DNA from: Comamonadaceae bacterium
GTDB lineage: Bacteria > Pseudomonadota > Gammaproteobacteria > Burkholderiales > Burkholderiaceae
DNA length: 12,619 bases
Reading direction: 5' to 3'
NCBI GenBank assembly: GCA_947377705.1
Contig: CANCGU010000053.1
Location: 1-12,619, forward strand
Shown here: positions 1 through 7,760 of the stretch, in pieces
How the letters are laid out: each line of letters begins with the position of its first letter
Position numbering within the stretch: position 1 is the first letter of the stretch
The notes under the pieces: model-generated
What the model was told of the DNA's origin: nothing
Databases searched by the model: none
What the model saw: only the letters and a program-made list of their open reading frames with translations
Translations under genes and position numbers: made by a program

Positions 1-37
1 TCAGCGCGGTGGCCACGCGATGGGAGAAAACAAATGA
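1..37 (+). CDS. 3' end of upstream gene, probably TRAP small permease (DctQ-like), partial
   Basis: An open frame enters from the left edge (first full codon at position 2) and reads QRGGHAMGENK before a TGA at 35-37. The stop shares the bases ATGA with the start of the large TRAP permease gene at 34, the usual tight coupling between TRAP small and large permease genes. Only 11 codons are visible, so the identity rests entirely on context: small TRAP permeases normally lie directly upstream of the large subunit. The hydrophilic tail fits the C-terminus of a DctQ-type protein but is not diagnostic. Confidence 0.5.
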   Translation, partial: QRGGHAMGENK

Positions 38-1893
38 GCGATCCAGCACTCGGACTCACCATGCTCTGTCTGATCATCGTGGTGATCATGATGGGCTTTC
101 CCACAGCGTTCACGCTGATGGGCTTGGGCATGGCTTTTGGCTTTACCGCTTTTTATGACCCCAGCCAACCTTGGCTAGACAACCGCGTCTTTAACCTCAT
201 GGTGCAGCGCACGTATGGTGCGATGACCAACGACACACTGCTGTCCATTCCGCTGTTTGTGCTGATGGGCTATGTGATGGAGCGCGGTGCGTTGGTGGAC
301 AAAATGTTCCACAGCGTTCAGTTGGCTTTCCGTCGATTGCCCGGCTCTTTGGCCGTGGCCACTTTGGTGATTTGCACCTTCTGGGGCATTGCCAGCGGCT
401 TGGTTGGCGCGGTGGTGGTGCTGATGGGCGTGATTGCCATGCGCCCCATGTTGAATGCAGGCTACGACACACGCTTGGCAGCAGGCGTGATCACGGCTGG
501 CGGCACCTTGGGCATTTTGATTCCACCTTCGGTGATGATCATTGTTTACGCTGCTGTGGCTGGCCAGTCTGTGGTCAAGCTCTATGCAGCCGCCATGTTC
601 CCTGGTTTCTTCTTGGCCTTCTTGTATTTGATTTACGTCATCGGCTGGGTGCTGATTGACCCATCGATTGCACCGAAGTTGCCTGAAGACCAAACCAAAG
701 CGCCTGTGTCGCCTTGGCTGACCAAGCTGGGCGAGCAGTATTCAAAGCGCATGCTGCCCGCCTTGGCGAAGGCTGTCATCATGCCAAGCCGTGCGCTACA
801 AATCAGCACGTCAGATGTGCGCGTGACGTGGGGCCTATTGGCTCGCAGCTTCAGCATGGCCTTGGCACCCGTGTTCGTTGTTTTGGCCATGCTGGCTACC
901 TCTTGGTGGTATGTGGTGGTTTATTCACAAGCCACGGCCAATGCGCAAGCTGGCACTGAAATCGTTCAGATGAGCACCGATATCGTGGCTGAAAAAACCA
1001 CGTCATCCGCAGAGCCTGAAGGTTTGCAAGAGATGGGTGGCGACACAGTGGCAGATGCCCCAGAGACCAATGACAACGCTGTGTCTTTGGGCGATGAAGT
1101 GGTCGAAGCAGACAAAGTGATCGAGGTGCCAGAGGGCTTCTACACCGGCTTCTGGGGCACGGCACTGGTGCTGTTTGGTTTGCTGGCTTGGTACTACAAA
1201 GGCTTTGACGCTGAGCAATTTGAGATCCTGAACATGCTGGTCAAGTCGGTGATGCCGCTGGGCATCCTGACGGCGGTCGTTTTGGGCGTCATCTTGCTGG
1301 GCTTGGCCACCGCCACTGAATCGGCGGCGGTGGGCGCCACAGGCGCCTTCATCATGGCATGGTGGTCTGGCTCGCTGGACTTTGACAAAACCAAGCAAGC
1401 GGTGTTCTTGACAGCCAAAACCACCTCGATGGTGTGCTGGTTGTTTGTGGGCTCAGCCCTCTTCTCTGCCGTGTTCGCCGTCTTGGGTGGTCAACGTTTG
1501 GTGGAAGAGTGGGTCATGGCGATGGACCTGACGCCGCTGCAGTTCATGCTGCTGTCGCAAGCCGTCATCTTTGTGCTGGGCTGGCCTTTGGAGTGGACCG
1601 AGATCATTGTGATTTTTGTGCCGATCTTCTTGCCACTGCTCACCCACTTCCAAATCGACCCGATCCTGTGGGGCGTGCTGGTGTTTGTGAACTTGCAAGC
1701 AGCCTTCTTGTCACCGCCTGTGGCGATGTCGGCCTTCTATCTGAAAGGGGTGTCACCGCCACATGTGACCATCAATCAGATTTTTGCGGGCATGATGCCT
1801 TACATGTTCATCGTCATCATCTGCATGGTTTTGATGTACATCTGGCCTGGGCTGACCCTCTGGTTGCCTGACTACCTGTACGGTCCCAAATAA
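34..1893 (+). CDS. TRAP transporter large permease subunit (DctM family) with an acidic insert
   Basis: Inner-membrane large subunit of a tripartite ATP-independent periplasmic (TRAP) transporter; it drives sodium- or proton-coupled uptake of an organic acid delivered by a periplasmic binding protein. The 619-aa product is strongly hydrophobic. It has a DctM core: an SIPLFVLMGYVMERG segment around residues 70-85, GTLGILIPPSVMIIVY around 160-175, GLATATESAAVGATGA around 425-440, and a second half ending in APV/SPPVAMSAFYLKG-like signatures. Many DctM proteins are about 425-450 aa; the extra length lies mainly between about residues 215 and 400. It includes an extra hydrophobic segment (about 278-297), an Asp/Glu-rich low-complexity stretch (about 298-368) and another hydrophobic segment. 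The core resembles the group annotated as mannitol/chloroaromatic compound TRAP transporters, but the substrate cannot be read from sequence. A GGGAG ribosome site at 22-26 is 7 nt before the ATG. A strong terminator follows. Confidence 0.92.
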   Translation: MSDPALGLTMLCLIIVVIMMGFPTAFTLMGLGMAFGFTAFYDPSQPWLDNRVFNLMVQRTYGAMTNDTLLSIPLFVLMGYVMERGALVDKMFHSVQLAFRRLPGSLAVATLVICTFWGIASGLVGAVVVLMGVIAMRPMLNAGYDTRLAAGVITAGGTLGILIPPSVMIIVYAAVAGQSVVKLYAAAMFPGFFLAFLYLIYVIGWVLIDPSIAPKLPEDQTKAPVSPWLTKLGEQYSKRMLPALAKAVIMPSRALQISTSDVRVTWGLLARSFSMALAPVFVVLAMLATSWWYVVVYSQATANAQAGTEIVQMSTDIVAEKTTSSAEPEGLQEMGGDTVADAPETNDNAVSLGDEVVEADKVIEVPEGFYTGFWGTALVLFGLLAWYYKGFDAEQFEILNMLVKSVMPLGILTAVVLGVILLGLATATESAAVGATGAFIMAWWSGSLDFDKTKQAVFLTAKTTSMVCWLFVGSALFSAVFAVLGGQRLVEEWVMAMDLTPLQFMLLSQAVIFVLGWPLEWTEIIVIFVPIFLPLLTHFQIDPILWGVLVFVNLQAAFLSPPVAMSAFYLKGVSPPHVTINQIFAGMMPYMFIVIICMVLMYIWPGLTLWLPDYLYGPK

Positions 1894-1915
1894 GCCGCAC
1901 ACGGGTTTAGACCCA

Positions 1916-1949
1916 GCCGCAGCGCCTTTTGGCGCTGCGGCTTTTTTTT
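1916..1949 (+). terminator. Rho-independent terminator of the TRAP operon
   Basis: A perfect 11-bp stem (GCCGCAGCGCC at 1916-1926 pairing with 1931-1941), a TTTT loop and a run of eight T (1942-1949), starting 22 nt after the TRAP stop codon. This is a textbook intrinsic terminator, so icmF downstream should have its own promoter. Confidence 0.95.
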
Positions 1950-1987
1950 ATTAGGGCAAATCCTCACCCAAAAACTTTGGCGGGCGT

Positions 1988-1993
1988 TATGAT
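1988..1993 (+). promoter_or_regulatory. Candidate -10 element for icmF
   Basis: TATGAT matches the sigma-70 -10 consensus at five of six bases and lies just upstream of the palindrome at 1996-2011. No convincing -35 is visible at the normal spacing. An alternative reading is that TTGACG (1993-1998) is a -35, but no good -10 follows it at 16-20 nt. Weak evidence; the start of transcription is not resolved. Confidence 0.35.
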
Positions 1994-1995
1994 TG

Positions 1996-2015
1996 ACGTT
2001 TACGTAAACGTAAAC
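1996..2015 (+). promoter_or_regulatory. Palindromic operator-like element upstream of icmF
   Basis: ACGTTTACGTAAACGT at 1996-2011 is a perfect 16-bp palindrome, and ACGTAAAC occurs twice in overlap (2002-2009 and 2008-2015). It lies between the TRAP terminator and the icmF start and immediately after a -10-like TATGAT. From memory, ACGT-centred dyads of this kind are reported as binding sites of proteobacterial regulators of branched-chain amino acid and fatty acid breakdown (LiuR of the MerR family, or TetR-type Fad regulators). The specific regulator is inference. Repression is the simplest reading of its position. Confidence 0.6.
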
Positions 2016-2047
2016 TCCATTTCTACCGATTTATCTCCCGTTTTCTC

Positions 2048-2051
2048 GGAG
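2048..2051 (+). promoter_or_regulatory. Ribosome binding site fixing the icmF start
   Basis: GGAG lies 6 nt before the ATG at 2058. The frame is open further upstream to a TTG at 1929, but that codon sits in the loop of the TRAP terminator, and translation from it would cross the operator. The ATG at 2058 gives an N-terminus of the normal length for the family, so 2058 is the start used here. Confidence 0.8.
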
Positions 2052-2057
2052 CCTCTG

Positions 2058-5000
2058 ATGTCTGATTTATCCGCCGAATTCCAAGCCCTCGCCAACTACA
2101 AGCCCACGCAAAAAGTGCGCTTCGTCACAGCGGCCTCATTGTTTGACGGGCACGACGCCGCCATCAACATCATGCGTCGCATCTTGCAAGGCATGGGCGC
2201 CGAGGTGATTCACTTGGGCCACAACCGCTCGGTCGACGAAGTGGTGACCGCCGCGTTGCAAGAAGACGTGCAAGGCATTGCCATCAGCTCTTACCAAGGC
2301 GGCCATGTGGAGTATTTCAAGTACATGGTCGACTTGCTGCGCCAGCGTGGTGGTGAACACATCCAAGTGTTTGGCGGCGGCGGCGGCGTCATCGTGCCTC
2401 CAGAAATTCGCGAGCTGCAAGCCTACGGCGTGACACGCATTTACAGCCCAGAAGACGGCCAAAAAATGGGCCTGCAAGGCATGATTGGCGAAATGATCAT
2501 GCGCTGCGACAAAGACTTGTCGAGCTACGCCCCCAAAGCCGTCAAAGAGATTCAAGGCCACGACGAGATGGCTTGGCGCAAATTGGCGCAGCTCATCACC
2601 GCGCTGGAGAACGAGAAAGCCGACCCCAAGGTGGTCGAAGCGGTGCGCAAAGAGTCGCTCAAGCACAAGGTGCCCGTGCTCGGCATCACCGGCACTGGCG
2701 GTGCGGGCAAGTCGTCACTCACCGACGAGTTGGTGCGTCGCATCCGTTTGGACCAAGGCGATGCCTTGCGCATTGCTGTGATTTCGATTGACCCGTCACG
2801 CCGCAAGAGCGGTGGCGCTTTGCTGGGTGACCGCATTCGCATGAACGCCATCGGTCCGTGGAGCAGTGGCTCACGCGTGTTCATGCGCTCACTCGCCACG
2901 CGCGATTTCGGCAGCGAAATCAGCGCAGCCCTGCCCGACGTGTTGGCAGCCGCCAAGTGCGCAGGGTTCGATTTGATCATTGTGGAAACCTCGGGCATTG
3001 GCCAAGGTGACGCCGCCATCGTGCCGCATGTGGATGTGCCCATGTATGTGATGACGCCAGAATTTGGCGCAGCCAGCCAGCTTGAAAAAATCGACATGCT
3101 GGACTTTGCTGAGTTCATCGCCATCAACAAGTTTGACCGCAAAGGCGCCAGCGACGCGCTGCGCGATGTGGCGAAACAAGTACAACGCAACAAAGAAGCG
3201 TGGCACACCCCCACCGAGCAAATGCCCGTGTTCGGCACCATGGCCGCACGCTTTAACGACGACGGCGTCACCGCCCTGTACCAAGCCCTCAAAGGCCGCT
3301 TGACCGAACTGGGTCTCACCTTCAAGGAAGGCCGCTTGCCACTGGTGGACGTGCGCCACAGCAGCAACCAAACACCGGTGGTGCCTGCGGCACGCACACG
3401 CTACTTGGCTGAAATTACCGACACCGTGCGCGGCTACAAAAAGCGCGCACGCACCCAAGCCAAACTGGCCCGCGAAATTCAACAACTGCGCGAAGCGGCA
3501 CGCATGCTGGCCGAAGACAAGCCAGGTCGCGCCAAGGCCTCGGAAGCCGCCATTGATTTGGCCTTTGCGCGTGAAGAACACTTAGGCGGCGCCGAGCGCA
3601 AGTTGTTGGCCCAATGGCCCGACATGCAAGCCGCTTACGCCGGTGACGAGTACGTGGTGAAGATTCGCGACAAAGAGATTCGCACCGCACTCACCACCAA
3701 GTCCCTCAGCGGCACGGTGATTCGCAAAGTGGCCCTGCCACAGTACGAAGACCACGGTGAAATTTTGAAATGGCTCATGCTCGACAACGTGCCCGGCAGC
3801 TACCCCTACACCGCTGGCACCTTTGCTTTCAAGCGCGAGGGCGAAGACCCCACCCGCATGTTTGCGGGCGAAGGCGATCCGTTCCGCACCAACCGTCGCT
3901 TCAAACTGGTGAGCGAGGGCATGGATGCCAAACGTCTGTCCACCGCGTTTGACTCGGTCACGCTGTATGGCAACGACCCCAACCCACGTCCGGACATTTA
4001 CGGCAAAGTGGGTAACTCGGGCGTGAACGTGGCCACGCTGGACGACATGAAGGTGCTCTACGACGGGTTTGACCTGTGCAACCCCACCACCAGCGTGTCA
4101 ATGACCATCAACGGCCCAGCGCCGTCCATCTTGGCGATGTTCATGAACACCGCCATCGACCAGAACATCGAGAAGTTCAAAAAGGACAACGGCCGCGACC
4201 CCACGGAAACCGAGACTGCCAAGATCAAAGAATGGGTCATGCAAAACGTGCGCGGCACGGTGCAAGCCGACATCTTGAAAGAAGACCAAGGCCAAAACAC
4301 ATGCCTGTTCAGCACTGAGTTTTCATTGAAGGTGATGGGCGACATCGCCCAGTACTTTGTGCACAACCAAGTGCGCAACTTCTACAGCGTGTCCATCAGC
4401 GGCTATCACATTGCCGAAGCGGGCGCGAACCCGATCTCGCAATTGGCGTTCACGCTCTCCAACGGCTTCACGTTTGTAGAAGCCTACTTGGCGCGCGGTA
4501 TGCACATTGACGACTTTGCCCCGAACCTGAGCTTCTTCTTCAGCAACGGCATGGACCCCGAGTACACCGTGATGGGCCGCGTGGCGCGCCGCATCTGGGC
4601 CGTGGCCATGAAAGAGAAGTACGGCGCGAATGAGCGTTCACAAAAACTGAAATACCACATCCAAACCTCTGGCCGTTCATTGCACGCGCAAGAGATTCAG
4701 TTCAACGACATCCGCACCACGCTGCAAGCCTTGATTGCGATTTACGACAACTGCAACAGCTTGCACACCAACGCGTTTGACGAAGCCATCACCACGCCCA
4801 CCGAAGACTCGGTGCGTCGCGCCATGGCGATTCAGCTCATCATCAACCGCGAGTGGGGCTTGGCCAAAAACGAAAACCCCAACCAAGGCGCGTTCATCAT
4901 CGAAGAACTCACCGAATTGGTGGAAGAAGCCGTGCTGGCCGAGTTCGAGCGCATCGCCGAGCGCGGCGGTGTGTTGGGCGCCATGGAAACCGGCTACCAA

Positions 5001-5351
5001 CGCGGCAAGATTCAAGACGAATCAATGACCTACGAAATGCTCAAGCACACCGGCGAGCTGCCCATCATCGGCGTCAACACCTTCCGCAACCCACACGGCG
5101 AGCAAGTGATGGACAAGCTCGAACTGGCCCGCTCCACCGAAGAGGAAAAGCAAAGCCAGCTCCAGCGCTTGCAAGACTTCCACACCCGTCACAAGGCAGA
5201 AGCCGATGTGCAACTCAAACGCCTGCAACAAGCCGTCATCGACAACGCCAACGTGTTTGAGGTGCTGATGGATGCGGTGCGCGTGTGTTCACTCGGTCAA
5301 ATCACCAATGCCTTGTTTGAGGTGGGTGGGCAATACCGTCGCAATATGTAG
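2058..5351 (+). CDS. icmF: Fused isobutyryl-CoA mutase (IcmF), adenosylcobalamin-dependent
   Basis: Cytosolic radical enzyme that interconverts isobutyryl-CoA and n-butyryl-CoA using adenosylcobalamin, with a built-in MeaB-type GTPase chaperone. The product is 1097 aa, close to known IcmF (about 1090). Domain order: B12-binding domain (about 15-150) with D30-G31-H32, the base-off/His-on ligand motif; G domain (about 205-430) with P-loop GTGGAGKS at 212-219, ETSGIGQG from 310 and NKFD at 357-360; a charged helical linker (about 455-520); and a mutase barrel from about 540, with [11 protein letters not shown] around the active-site His784. Two residues set substrate choice. RMFAG gives Phe602 where methylmalonyl-CoA mutase has Tyr, and DQGQN gives Gln746 where that enzyme has Arg. 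Both point to isobutyryl-CoA and against methylmalonyl-CoA. Likely transcribed from its own promoter after the TRAP terminator. amn follows after 16 bp. Some IcmF enzymes also act on pivalyl- or isovaleryl-CoA. Confidence 0.96.
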   Translation: MSDLSAEFQALANYKPTQKVRFVTAASLFDGHDAAINIMRRILQGMGAEVIHLGHNRSVDEVVTAALQEDVQGIAISSYQGGHVEYFKYMVDLLRQRGGEHIQVFGGGGGVIVPPEIRELQAYGVTRIYSPEDGQKMGLQGMIGEMIMRCDKDLSSYAPKAVKEIQGHDEMAWRKLAQLITALENEKADPKVVEAVRKESLKHKVPVLGITGTGGAGKSSLTDELVRRIRLDQGDALRIAVISIDPSRRKSGGALLGDRIRMNAIGPWSSGSRVFMRSLATRDFGSEISAALPDVLAAAKCAGFDLIIVETSGIGQGDAAIVPHVDVPMYVMTPEFGAASQLEKIDMLDFAEFIAINKFDRKGASDALRDVAKQVQRNKEAWHTPTEQMPVFGTMAARFNDDGVTALYQALKGRLTELGLTFKEGRLPLVDVRHSSNQTPVVPAARTRYLAEITDTVRGYKKRARTQAKLAREIQQLREAARMLAEDKPGRAKASEAAIDLAFAREEHLGGAERKLLAQWPDMQAAYAGDEYVVKIRDKEIRTALTTKSLSGTVIRKVALPQYEDHGEILKWLMLDNVPGSYPYTAGTFAFKREGEDPTRMFAGEGDPFRTNRRFKLVSEGMDAKRLSTAFDSVTLYGNDPNPRPDIYGKVGNSGVNVATLDDMKVLYDGFDLCNPTTSVSMTINGPAPSILAMFMNTAIDQNIEKFKKDNGRDPTETETAKIKEWVMQNVRGTVQADILKEDQGQNTCLFSTEFSLKVMGDIAQYFVHNQVRNFYSVSISGYHIAEAGANPISQLAFTLSNGFTFVEAYLARGMHIDDFAPNLSFFFSNGMDPEYTVMGRVARRIWAVAMKEKYGANERSQKLKYHIQTSGRSLHAQEIQFNDIRTTLQALIAIYDNCNSLHTNAFDEAITTPTEDSVRRAMAIQLIINREWGLAKNENPNQGAFIIEELTELVEEAVLAEFERIAERGGVLGAMETGYQRGKIQDESMTYEMLKHTGELPIIGVNTFRNPHGEQVMDKLELARSTEEEKQSQLQRLQDFHTRHKAEADVQLKRLQQAVIDNANVFEVLMDAVRVCSLGQITNALFEVGGQYRRNM

Positions 5352-5355
5352 TCGG

Positions 5356-5361
5356 TAATAT
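5356..5361 (+). promoter_or_regulatory. Candidate -10 for a leaderless amn transcript
   Basis: TAATAT lies between the icmF stop (5351) and the amn ATG (5368), leaving only 6 nt to the start codon. Transcription from it would begin at or next to the ATG. There is no usable Shine-Dalgarno: the GGGG at 5363-5366 is only 1 nt from the ATG. No clear -35 is seen. Read-through from icmF is equally possible. Confidence 0.4.
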
Positions 5362-5367
5362 CGGGGC

Positions 5368-6861
5368 ATGAGTATTCGTCCCCCCTTCATCGCCCCCTCT
5401 CGTCACACCGACGCCGACAGCGCACTTGCCCAAGTGCAGGCGCTGTACCAAACCAGCCTTGACCACTTGCGATTCGCCATGCGCGAGTATGTGGCGGGTA
5501 AGCAGTTTGAACAGCGCGTGCGGGCGTTCTACCCGTTTGTGCGCATCCACACCAAAACCGGTGCGCTGCAAGCCAACAGCGAAGGCGCAGGTCTGAGCTA
5601 CGGCTTTGTGGCTGAGCCTGGCCGCTACGAAACCACCCTCACCCGGCCCGATTTGTTTGCCGCGTATTACCGCGAGCAATTCCGCCTGCTGCTGCAAAAC
5701 CACGGCGGCTCGCTAGAAGTGGGCGTGAGCCACCAACCCATCCCCGTGCATTTCTCGTTTGCCGACCACGACCATGTGGAAGGCGAGATGAGCGCCGAGC
5801 GCCGCCAACTCATGCGCGAGGTGTTTGACCTGCCCGACCTCACCGCCATGGACGATGGCATTGCGAATGGCACGTTCGAGGCCAAGCCCAACGAGCCACA
5901 GCCCTTGTCGCTGTTCACCGCCGCACGCATGGACTATTCGCTGCAGCGCCTGCGCCACTACAGCGGCACCAGCCCTGAGCATTTTCAAAACTACGTGCTG
6001 TTCACCAACTACCAGTTCTACATCGATGAGTTTGTGCGTTTGGGCCACGAGGCCATGCAAGACCCACACAGCGACTACATCGCCTTTGTGGAACCCGGCA
6101 ATGTGGTCACGCGCCGTGTGGGGTTGCCCGCAGAGGTCAACGATGCAGTGGGCAAAGTGCCACCGCGTTTGCCGCAAATGCCCGGCTACCACTTGGTGCG
6201 TGCAGACCACACGGGCATCACCATGGTGAACATTGGTGTGGGCCCCGCCAACGCCAAAAACATCACCGACCACATTGCCGTGCTGCGTCCGCATGCATGG
6301 CTGATGCTGGGGCACTGCGCGGGCCTGCGCAACACGCAGCAGTTGGGCGACTACGTGCTGGCCCACGGCTATGTGCGCGAAGACCATGTGCTGGACGAAG
6401 AGCTGCCGCTGTGGGTACCCATCCCCGCATTGGCTGAGATTCAAGTCGCGCTAGAGCAAGCCGTCAAAGATGTGACGCAATGCCAAGGCGCCGAACTCAA
6501 ACGCATCCTACGCACAGGCACCGTGGCCAGCACCGACAACCGCAATTGGGAGCTGCTGCCCGACAACACCCCGCAACGCCGCTTCAGCCAAAGCCGCGCC
6601 GTGGCGCTGGACATGGAAAGCGCCACGATTGCGGCCAACGGTTTTCGGTTCCGTGTGCCCTATGGCACGTTGCTGTGTGTGAGCGACAAACCACTGCACG
6701 GCGAGATCAAACTGCCGGGCATGGCCAACCACTTCTACCGGGAACGTGTGGACCAACACTTGCGCATTGGTATGCGTGCCATTGAGCTGCTGCGCCAACA
6801 AGGGCCTGCGCAGTTGCATAGTCGCAAGCTACGCAGCTTTGCAGAGGTGGCGTTTCAGTAA
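5368..6861 (+). CDS. amn: AMP nucleosidase
   Basis: Cytosolic enzyme that hydrolyses AMP to adenine and ribose 5-phosphate (EC 3.2.2.4), used in purine salvage and in controlling AMP levels. The 497-aa product matches the remembered E. coli Amn (484 aa) along its length. It has an N-terminal AMP-binding regulatory domain (about 15-170) with RPDLFAAYYREQ, then a purine nucleoside phosphorylase-like catalytic domain (about 190-497). The catalytic domain holds LRHYSGTSPEHFQNYVLFTNY, VNIGVGPANAKNITDH, VLRPHAWLMLGHCAGLR, DMESATIAANG (D415-E417) and VSDKPLHGEIKLPG, with Asp440 as the probable catalytic acid. The C-terminus HSRKLRSFAEVAFQ is also typical. It lies 16 bp after icmF, so the two may be co-transcribed, but no biochemical link is known to me. 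It ends 3 bp from the stop of the opposing psd gene, with no terminator hairpin in the junction. Confidence 0.96.
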   Translation: MSIRPPFIAPSRHTDADSALAQVQALYQTSLDHLRFAMREYVAGKQFEQRVRAFYPFVRIHTKTGALQANSEGAGLSYGFVAEPGRYETTLTRPDLFAAYYREQFRLLLQNHGGSLEVGVSHQPIPVHFSFADHDHVEGEMSAERRQLMREVFDLPDLTAMDDGIANGTFEAKPNEPQPLSLFTAARMDYSLQRLRHYSGTSPEHFQNYVLFTNYQFYIDEFVRLGHEAMQDPHSDYIAFVEPGNVVTRRVGLPAEVNDAVGKVPPRLPQMPGYHLVRADHTGITMVNIGVGPANAKNITDHIAVLRPHAWLMLGHCAGLRNTQQLGDYVLAHGYVREDHVLDEELPLWVPIPALAEIQVALEQAVKDVTQCQGAELKRILRTGTVASTDNRNWELLPDNTPQRRFSQSRAVALDMESATIAANGFRFRVPYGTLLCVSDKPLHGEIKLPGMANHFYRERVDQHLRIGMRAIELLRQQGPAQLHSRKLRSFAEVAFQ

Positions 6862-6864
6862 GCC

Positions 6865-7728
6865 TTAAGCGGCATCACCCATCGTCTCGCCCAAGCGCAC
6901 ACCCTGTGCCGCTTGCCAAGCAGAGTTGAGCGCAATGGTGTTCTTTGGCCACAGTAACACCACAGTAGAGCCCAATAAGAAGCGCCCCATTTCTTCGCCT
7001 TGTTTCAGGCTCAGGTCTTGGTCGTCATAGGTCCACTCGCGCACGACGCCCGGACGCGGTGGATTGACCACGCCGTGCCACGGTGTGGCCATGCTGCCGA
7101 CGATGGTGGCCCCCACAAGCACCAGCACGTATTGCTTAGGCGTCTCGCCTGCGGTAGTTGGCATGTCAAACACGCACACCACGCGCTCATTGCGCGCAAA
7201 CAAACCGGGCACGCCACGGGCGGTGGCAGGGTTGACCGAGAACAAATCACCGGGCACATGCATCATGCGACGCAAACGACCCGCACTGGGCATATGGATG
7301 CGGTGGTAGTCCTTGGGGCTGAGGTAGATGGTGGCGAACTCGCCGTCTTGGAACTGCGCAGCCAGTGCGGTGTCGCCACCCACCAGCGCTTGCGTGCTGT
7401 AGCTGTGGCCTTTGGCTTGAAACACTTGGTCACCATCAATGTGGCCAAGCTGGCTGATGGCACCGTCGACAGGGCACACAAACGCCGCATCGGCCAAGGG
7501 ACGTGCGCCGGGCTTTAGGGCACGGGTGAAGAAGTCGTTGAAGCATTCGTACTGCGTGATGTCGGGCTGTGCAGCCTCGTCCATGTTGACTTGGTACTTG
7601 CCAACAAACCATCGGATGAGCGCATGGGTCCAGCTGCCGCAACGCGCGCGCGCCACGAGGCCTGCAAATTGTGTGAGTGCCTGCTTGGGCAGGACGTATT
7701 GCAAAGCCACAAAGGTTTTTTCATTCAT
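6865..7728 (-). CDS. psd: Phosphatidylserine decarboxylase proenzyme
   Basis: Membrane-associated, pyruvoyl-dependent enzyme that converts phosphatidylserine to phosphatidylethanolamine (EC 4.1.1.65), the last step of that phospholipid pathway. The 287-aa product carries the self-cleavage motif LGST with the Gly253-Ser254 bond; Ser254 becomes the pyruvoyl group of a 34-residue alpha chain. The Asp-His-Ser triad is complete: Asp88 in CPVDG, His145 in DYHRIHMP (also His142), Ser254. Length and motif spacing match the short bacterial type I Psd such as that of E. coli. The frame extends 8 codons upstream to a TTG at 7752, but ATG at 7728 gives the family-typical N-terminus MNEKTFVALQYVLPKQ and is preferred. 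No Shine-Dalgarno precedes it; a TAAAAT hexamer 7 nt upstream suggests a leaderless mRNA. Divergent from the ABC exporter, convergent with amn. Confidence 0.95.
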   Translation of the reverse strand: MNEKTFVALQYVLPKQALTQFAGLVARARCGSWTHALIRWFVGKYQVNMDEAAQPDITQYECFNDFFTRALKPGARPLADAAFVCPVDGAISQLGHIDGDQVFQAKGHSYSTQALVGGDTALAAQFQDGEFATIYLSPKDYHRIHMPSAGRLRRMMHVPGDLFSVNPATARGVPGLFARNERVVCVFDMPTTAGETPKQYVLVLVGATIVGSMATPWHGVVNPPRPGVVREWTYDDQDLSLKQGEEMGRFLLGSTVVLLWPKNTIALNSAWQAAQGVRLGETMGDAA

Positions 7729-7735
7729 AGCTAAG

Positions 7736-7741
7736 ATTTTA
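7736..7741 (-). promoter_or_regulatory. Candidate -10 of psd (leaderless)
   Basis: On the minus strand TAAAAT (7741 down to 7736) is followed by CTTAGCT and then directly by the psd ATG at 7728. The 7-nt gap would put the transcription start on the A of the start codon. No Shine-Dalgarno is present. The -35 is poor. Confidence 0.5.
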
Positions 7742-7747
7742 GGCGGG

Positions 7748-7753
7748 CACAAT
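7748..7753 (+). promoter_or_regulatory. Candidate -10 of the nodI-like gene (leaderless)
   Basis: CACAAT is followed by CTAAGCT and then by the ATG at 7761, mirroring the psd side (7-nt gap, nearly identical spacer). A weak -35, TTCATA at 7724-7729, lies 18 nt upstream, inside the psd start region. No Shine-Dalgarno is present for this gene. Confidence 0.45.
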
Positions 7754-7760
7754 CTAAGCT

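Noticed and set aside
1929..2057. 43-codon N-terminal extension of icmF from TTG at 1929
   Set aside because: The start codon lies in the loop of the TRAP terminator, and the extension would translate through the promoter and operator. ATG 2058 has a good ribosome site and gives the family-typical length.
2552..3581. Long antisense open frames inside icmF
   Set aside because: Codon-bias shadows on the reverse strand of a gene with continuous conserved motifs; no start signals or recognisable domains.
5352..6861. Functional link between icmF and amn
   Set aside because: Close spacing is the only evidence. AMP turnover and C4 acyl-CoA mutation share no step I can name, so adjacency alone was not raised as a finding.
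7729..7752. 8-codon extension of psd to a TTG at 7752
   Set aside because: It would cover the divergent promoter region, and ATG 7728 gives the N-terminus expected for Psd.
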